Shown here one piece after another: positions 58,836 through 64,000 of a stretch of 64,000 nt of DNA. The translations under genes and the position numbers were made by a program. The notes below the pieces were generated by a model that was given only the letters and a program-made list of their open reading frames with translations, was not told the DNA's origin and searched no databases. The stretch is taken from the NCBI GenBank assembly GCA_024734495.1, contig JALMQS010000070.1, positions 13,841,295 to 13,905,294 on the forward strand, given 5' to 3'. Every line of letters starts with the position of its first letter. The stretch's first letter is position 1. The stretch is from Forficula auricularia. Its lineage: Eukaryota; Arthropoda; Insecta; Dermaptera; Forficulidae.

Positions 58836-59313
58836 ATAATACAGTTTCATAAAGAGAAACAAAGAGGTTGTCCTCTGCTTGATGTAAATCAACATACACA
58901 CATATATATCGAAATTATTTATCTGTATATATATTATTTGTTTGAGACTATAGTTTGGAAGACTTGGCCTTCATCATCATTCTTTTTAATTATAAATATT
59001 ATTTTTCATGGGATTAGTATCGCGAGGATATTGAAAATTTTCTTCTTTGCTGGATAGCCAGCTAGAATTAAAAAAATTTTAATACTGATCCCATGAAAAA
59101 TAATATTTATAATTAAAAAGACTAATGATGAGGGCCAAGTCTTCGAAACTATAGTCTCAAACAAATAAATAATATATATACAGGTATATAATTTCTATAT
59201 ATACGTATGTATATTTATTTGCATCAAGCAGAGGACAACCTCTTTGTTTCTCTTTATGAATCAACAACTCTGCTACTCTCGGCAAAATAAAAACTTTTCA
59301 AATAATACAGTTT
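58836..59313. mobile_element. 454-bp palindromic insertion, 12-bp target duplication
   Basis: ATAATACAGTTT at 58836-58847 and 59302-59313. Same family as 55327-55825. Both modules have a mutated first box (AATGATGA on the - strand, CTAATGATGA on the +). Lies between the convergent ends of NOP14 and the Sfi1-like gene. Confidence 0.85.
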
Positions 59314-59493
59314 AATAAAAATTGACGGATAACTTATTAATTAAAATGCAAAACAATACCTACATTTATTGGTTGATTATGGACAAAAAATTTTAAATTA
59401 ATCTGTATTCGTAATAAATACATATTTTCTATAAATCATTTAACAAAATACTTTAACATTATAGAAAGATAGATCAGGAAAAAAACGTTTTTT

Positions 59494-59610
59494 TCAACAT
59501 TTTTCTAAAAGATATTCAGGAATCTTAGGAGTGCGAAGAGACCGTTTTTCTTGAAATTTTTTTATTAAAATATTTGTCTCTTTTTTGCCTCTACTATTAA
59601 CATCGCTATT
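59494..59610 (-). CDS. Sfi1-like gene, last exon
   Basis: Acceptor TTTTTTCTAG, 38 codons from NSDVNSRGKKE to YLLEKC, then TGA. Phase 0 join to exon C. Confidence 0.6.
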   Translation of the reverse strand, partial: NSDVNSRGKKETNILIKKFQEKRSLRTPKIPEYLLEKC

Positions 59611-61692
59611 CTAGAAAAAATAAATATTATATTTTTACACAAACTTTAAAAATATAAAATATACATAATTATAATACCTGAGATGATAGTGGATTTTTAT
59701 TTAAAGATAATAAAAAATTTTCTCGCCATATTTTTCTTTCTTTCGAATATTGTTGCAGATGTTTGAAATACTACAAAAAGATTATTTTTTTTTTTTAATT
59801 ATTTAGGAGATTCAACTATCTTTTTTAGGTTTTTTTTTTCTAATAAAGTTAAAATTTACTTTTTTTAAAATCATATTCTTTAAATGCTCCCACGACTTAA
59901 GTTCATTAAATTTAATTTTTTTATTATTTTCATATTTATGTTTTAAAATTTTCCAATATCTAAAAACAAAGAATAATCTATAGAAAATCTGGAATGTCCA
60001 AATGTATGGTCAACATAGACGGCAAATTCTGGCTGAGAGTGGAAGTTTGGACATAAGCTTTTAAAAAACTTTTTAAAGTTGTTGGCGTGAATACAACACT
60101 TCAACCTCAACCTTAAGGTTTGAGAGAAAGCTTTCAAACCAGTTGCAGAGGCTCGAGGGGTGGCCAAAGACAGGCACTTTGGTAAGATTTTCGTGCAATA
60201 CCCGATTGAAAGCCTTTGAGAAATGACTAAAGCTATTGCGAAAGTCTCTTTGCCGGTCTCAAGTGTTTAATTACATATGCTAGAACGTTTCCCAAACTTT
60301 TTCGAAGTGGGGATCACTTTTATGGGTCAGACCAGTTCTGCGGACCATCTTGTTCCCTTCGAAAGCAAATTTATCATTTTTTAGCTTATTTTATAATACC
60401 AGTATATTTAGATTTTAAAAGAGAATTAAGTTAATTCAATTAATTTTTAAGGTAGTTCTTTCACAAATACAAAAATTCAAGGAGTCTTCGAAACTTGGAA
60501 TATAAGTCATTAAAAGCATAATACACATATTGTTAAAATTTGAAGACGATTTACCACACCAAACATGAAATAATTGCGATTAAAAATGAAATTTTTTACA
60601 TATGGTAGATAAGGAAAGGGTGGGAAAATTATCATTATTTTATTTTTTCATTGAAGGACTTCCACCATCTTGATGAAAAACTAATATTTGTTAGAATAAT
60701 ATATTCGGAGTGACTTAAAAAAAAATTGAAATTATTTACCACGTAGTTTTGATAAAAAAAAATAACATATTTAGGCGATTATTTTTAGTGGAGGGGATAT
60801 AATATAAATGGCTTGGAAACGATCCATTCGTAAAGAGAATATAGTAGCGTAAAAAGTACAGTCACGTTAAAAAACATAACCTAAAATTTTAACACCGTTC
60901 ATATGTATAGAGTGGTTACGAGGCTAAAACTTTTTGTGTGAATTGTCACTAAAGAACCTCCTTAATAGAAGAAAATTCATATCCGTTTTTTTAATAATTC
61001 TAGACTATTTCTGTCTTTTTTGAAGCACCACAAGAAAAGAGCTCGAGGACCTCTAGTGGTCCGCAGACTAAATAGCTTGTGAAAAGCTCTCCTGGAATAT
61101 TATATCTTATATCATGGGGGGGTCTGATCTGACAAAATCTTCCCATCAACTTAATATATTAATAAAGTAATGAAAATTTTAAAATATAAAAATTATGAGT
61201 CATGCTAATAAGCATCTTGTCTTTTATTTTGCGAAATCTACCTAGAATTTTTATTTTTTTAAATTTTCATTACTTTATTAAAATGTTATCTCTAAGGAAA
61301 GTGATGTAGGTTTTAAGTGAAATATTAATAAATGAATAGTAAATATATAATTTTTTATATTATATATTTACTATTCATTTATTATTAAAATGTGTTTCAC
61401 CAAGAACCTACACCATTCTCCCTTAACAAAATTGATATATTAATAGATATAATAATCTAATGAAAAGTATTTTTACATTACGTTTTTAAAATTAAATTTT
61501 TTCTTCTTTCACTAATATATTCTATATTTTTCCTTATCATTTTTTCTCGATCCTTATGGAGTTTTAGAAAATTAAAACAATTGGATTTCAATTTATGATG
61601 ATAATAAAAATCTGTTTTGTTTCTTTTAATTTCTAAAATAATATGGTGTTGATGTTGGAATCGCCAAGTAAAAAAATATATTTTTAATTGCA
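59494..61692 (-). CDS. Sfi1-like W/F-repeat protein, last four exons (5' part missing)
   Basis: Exons on the - strand: 61692-61482, 59959-59860, 59770-59678, 59610-59494. All have GT-AG borders and compatible phases (2/1, 0/0, 0/0), giving about 140 residues to a TGA at 59496-59494. The protein is basic and has spaced aromatic motifs: YFFTWR, CFNFLKLHK, YWKILKHKYE, SWEHLKN, YFKHLQQYSKERKIW. These resemble the LLxxYFxxW repeats of Sfi1/CCDC191-type centrin-binding proteins. The C-terminus is RTPKIPEYLLEKC. It faces NOP14 tail to tail, with a foldback insertion between them. Exon joins are seen; the family is inferred, and a Myb-like domain is the main alternative. Upstream exons were not found. 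Confidence 0.6.
59678..59770 (-). CDS. Sfi1-like gene, partial exon C
   Basis: Acceptor CTTTTTGTAG, 31 codons from YFKHLQQYSKERK to LSSQ, donor CAG|GTATTA in phase 0. Basic and aromatic-rich. Confidence 0.6.
59860..59959 (-). CDS. Sfi1-like gene, partial exon B
   Basis: Acceptor TTGTTTTTAG. One base plus 33 codons, beginning YWKILKHKYEN and ending NMILKK at donor GTAAAT in phase 0. The 1.5-kb intron before it contains a MITE and hAT remnants. Confidence 0.6.
60447..60965 (+). mobile_element. MITE A, complete copy
   Basis: TTAAGGTAGTTCTTTCACAA to AAAGAACCTCCTTAA, 519 bp. Nested in hAT-like sequence. Confidence 0.85.
61155..61425. repeat. Two adjacent palindromes with Penelope-type ends
   Basis: AATAAAGTAATGAAAATTTT with its complement (61155-61283), then TAATAAATGAATAGTAAATA with its complement (about 61329-61385), the latter flanked by GATGTAGGTTTTAAGTGAAA and TGTTTCACCAAGAACCTACA. 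Confidence 0.6.
61482..61692 (-). CDS. Sfi1-like gene, partial exon A
   Basis: Acceptor is a long T tract ending in AG. Open for 69 full codons (QLKIYFFTWRFQHQ through ERRKNLILK) and leaves two bases at donor AAAAC|GTAATG, which pair with the single first base of the next exon to make threonine. Confidence 0.6.
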
Positions 61693-61764
61693 CTAAAAAA
61701 AAAAAAGAATGTATATAAATCTACCTATATATATTCAGTTTTAAATGAAAAATAATTATATTAT

Positions 61765-62036
61765 ACTAGAAAATCATAAGATGGTGTCATCTATTAAATC
61801 CGATGGAATGGAATATTTTTAATTATATGTCAGAGGGGTTGTTTTTCACCCCCTCGGGAATCGAACCCGAGTGCCAGTAACAGCAATCCGGGCCACCTGG
61901 CTCACCTGCGGGATACGAACCTCTCTGACATATGCAAACGCGTAAAAAACGGTGAAAAACAACCCCTCTGACATATAATTAAAAATATTCCATTCCATCG
62001 GATTTAATAGATGACACCATCTTATGATTTTCTAGT
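61765..62036. mobile_element. Palindromic tRNA-derived SINE
   Basis: Arms of about 90 bp (ACTAGAAAATCATAAGATGG and complement; AACCCCTCTGACATATAATT). The centre on the - strand has an A-box-like TGAGCCAGGTGG and a B box GGGTTCGATTCCC. Pol III-type SINE sequence with the tail duplicated in inverse. Confidence 0.7.
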
Positions 62037-62326
62037 AAATTTGAATCTATTACCATCGGCAAATTAATATCTTTCAAATTATATTATAATTTCTTATTTC
62101 TAGTTTTTGGATTAAACTTTAGACTTGTGATTAAATACATGAGCGTCTATTTGATTTTTTTCACGGGGGACTTTAATCTGTTGATGGCGCAACCAGGGCT
62201 GCAATTATTAGAGGGGCCACGTGCGCCCGTACCGTATTTTAAAGTTTTATATTTCAGTACTTTTTTAGTTTTTTCAAAATTTCTATAAAATATGTATAAT
62301 GATCGGATCGGCTTAACACCAAGACA
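62037..62326. other. Intergenic DNA
   Basis: No gene. GGGCTGCAATTATTAGAGG and GTGCGCCCGTACCG near 62190-62230 may be a Helitron-like scrap. Confidence 0.3.
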
Positions 62327-62944
62327 AAATGCATGGCGATTGCAAAAGCTTCCCTTAGGTGTAACTTAGTCATCAACAACAGTCCAATAGAACAAGTCCC
62401 AAGCTTTAACTATATGGGAGTTCAGATTTCTAGCAGACGAAACCTTAAGGAAGAAGTAAAATCGCAAGTCATCAAAGGATCAAAAATTTCAGGCTGTCTA
62501 TCAAATCTAGTTTGGAAAAATAAGTTTATGTCTGCCGAAAGTAAAATTAGGATATATAAGTCCTGTGTACGCCCGATAATAACTCATGGGGCTGAGTCCA
62601 GGCCAGACACAACCGTTACAAAGCAGTTTCTCCGGACAACTGAGATGAGAGTTGTAAGACCGATCCATTCGAAAACCCTGCATGATAAAATCCCCAGCGA
62701 GTGGGAGATAAATTTAATCTAATTTATCGCGCGGAGAATTTACCACTGCTCGAAGCCCCTAAAACCTTAGTAAATTGGATATTGAATTGTATCTAAGTTT
62801 CTGAGATTGGCTCGTGATCCCGGCTTCTTTTTCCTTCTACTCTGTTCTTTTCACGATTGAGGGGCCAGCCCATACAGGCCTTTAGGGGATGGACCTTCTG
62901 GTGTATCTCCTTCTCACATCAATATCATAAAAAAAAAAAAAAAA
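62327..62944 (+). pseudogene. LINE RT C-terminal end with 3' UTR and poly-A
   Basis: Reads KCMAIAKASLRCNLVINN, FNYMGVQISSRRNLKEEVKS, KIRIYKSCVRPIITHGAESR and KTLHDKIPSEWEINLI, then stop and the 3' UTR shared with 27112-27355, ending in A-rich tract at 62928-62944. 5'-truncated LINE. Confidence 0.8.
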
Positions 62945-63597
62945 GAACACCTTAGGCCAGGGGTCGGCAACCTTTTGAGAGGAAAGAGCCAAAAATTACA
63001 ATTTACAAAATTTCCCAGTTTTTAAAGAGCCACTAACATTTTTGTTTCAATATTATGGTATTTGATTAGGATTAGGTATATAAATTTGACTTTTGATTTA
63101 AAATAAATAATTTTAAATATGAAATAATATTTATTCATATAAAAGCATAGAAATGTTTCGCACAAAACATATTAAAGTATTTTAGCTAGCTCTTCTAGAT
63201 TAATAAAATTAGTAATCAAATAATATAACTATAATTATTGAATAATAGATAGTTACATCAATGGGAGCATTGGCTTTGCATGCCTTTTGAAAGTTTGGTT
63301 AAATCTGGCTCATAACTTGTTGTTTTCAGTTTCAAGCACGCCTCTAGATTTTTATTTGTTAGTTGGCTTCTTACTTTACTTTTTATTATACACTTGGGAG
63401 CAAAAAAATCGGCCCACCTCTAAATTTTTACATTCATAAGGAATAACTCGAAAAAAACGCTTTTATTTCGAAAAATGATAATGTATTCTCAATGTTCTCT
63501 GTTGAGTGTTCTTAGCCTGTTTGCAGTATATTTTTTTTTTAAGAAGTATAATATTTTTTTATGAGTTTTGAAAATAAAATAATATAATTATTAATAT
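62945..63597. mobile_element. hAT-like end and AT-rich DNA
   Basis: CAGGGGTCGGCAACCTTTTG at 62958 followed by AAAGAGCCA and AAGAGCCACTAAC is a common hAT terminal form. The right end was not located. Confidence 0.5.
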
Positions 63598-63825
63598 TTG
63601 CGCTTGGAACTGGAGAGCCGCATCTTGACATCGAAAGAGGCACAAAGCGCTCTTCAGGACATAATCGATTGGGTTCACGTAAGAAGATGCTGGGCTGCCC
63701 ATGTAGACAGAATGCAAGACGACCGTCTCCCGAAAATATTGGCAAAAAACAGTCCCGAGGTGACCCCCAGAAGCCGTGGAAGACCGAAGAAAAGATGGAA
63801 ACAGAGTTATGACCCTGATGACTGA
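63598..63825 (+). pseudogene. LINE RT C-terminal scrap
   Basis: HVRRCWAAHVDRMQDDRLPK and SRGRPKKRWKQSY are typical of the last part of insect LINE ORF2 proteins. Short, both ends cut. Confidence 0.7.
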
Positions 63826-64000
63826 ATATAAATATTTTGGAGAAACAGAGGTGTTCGCACCTATATAGAAGAAGATGTATAATGATTTTGATCAAAAAAT
63901 GTATTTATTTATTTACAATGCATATAAACATAGGACCTTAGGTCCCACCTAGTGTTGTACAACACTTGAGTTGCAATAAGTAGAAAAACTTGACAAAATT
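63826..64000. other. AT-rich end of window
   Basis: Nothing recognised. Confidence 0.3.

Larger units (their letters stand above)
59960..61481 (-). other. Sfi1-like gene intron
   Basis: Contains an hAT-like end (AGAACGTTTCCCAAACTTTTTCG, 60280; TCTGCGGACCA), a full MITE A copy and two palindromes (61155-61290 and 61300-61420). An open frame at 59943-60167 has no known domain. Confidence 0.5.

Noticed and set aside
61765..62036. Functional tRNA gene
   Set aside because: A and B box-like strings are present but there is no full cloverleaf or anticodon arm; the sequence is part of a dispersed SINE.

Overview
This is AT-rich animal nuclear DNA, most likely from an insect. The evidence is a 12-exon gene with GT-AG introns, many mariner, LINE, hAT, Helitron and Penelope-like remnants, microsatellites, and no bacterial-style gene packing. 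I cannot fix the order from sequence alone. Host coding sequence is only about 5% of the window. Nearly all the rest is mobile-element debris, much of it folded into long inverted repeats.

Host genes. (1) A complete NOP14 homologue (SSU processome, 40S ribosome assembly) lies on the + strand from 38439 to 57362. I could join 12 exons with every splice phase matching, giving 888 codons plus stop. (2) The first coding exon of an SLC7/LAT-type amino-acid transporter is on the - strand at 24466-24729; its later exons were not found. (3) The last four exons of an Sfi1-like, W/F-repeat protein are on the - strand between 61692 and 59494, convergent with NOP14.

Layout. 1-24 kb: mobile-element remnants, including a foldback transposase end (508-1082), a Penelope-like insertion with a GIY-YIG reading frame and a 15-bp target duplication (6075-7008), deleted mariners, a Helitron (10279-11499), an hAT element with an 8-bp duplication and a mariner nested in it (16310-18300), two LINE RT tails and a 1.2-kb noncoding foldback family (19150-20325). 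23.6-24.4 kb: a ~216-bp tandem array against the transporter exon. 25-38 kb: LINE tails, a deleted mariner, a second Penelope-like remnant, two TTAA-ended MITE families and an hAT MITE. 38-57 kb: NOP14, with introns full of foldbacks. 57-64 kb: repeats, the Sfi1-like gene, a palindromic SINE and LINE tails.

The outstanding signal is a population of palindromic insertions made of two head-to-head arms. Several arms carry a module shaped like a hammerhead ribozyme: CTGANGA, a hairpin, GAA, a short self-complementary stem III, then a cleavage-type UC or UU. Ten of these insertions are bounded by clean 9-15 bp target duplications, and two enclose GIY-YIG endonuclease remnants of Penelope-like elements. 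Six of the ten lie inside NOP14 introns. Inverted duplication also affects unrelated classes here (mariner, SINE, DDE transposase tail, the F repeat), which suggests a general process rather than a property of one family.
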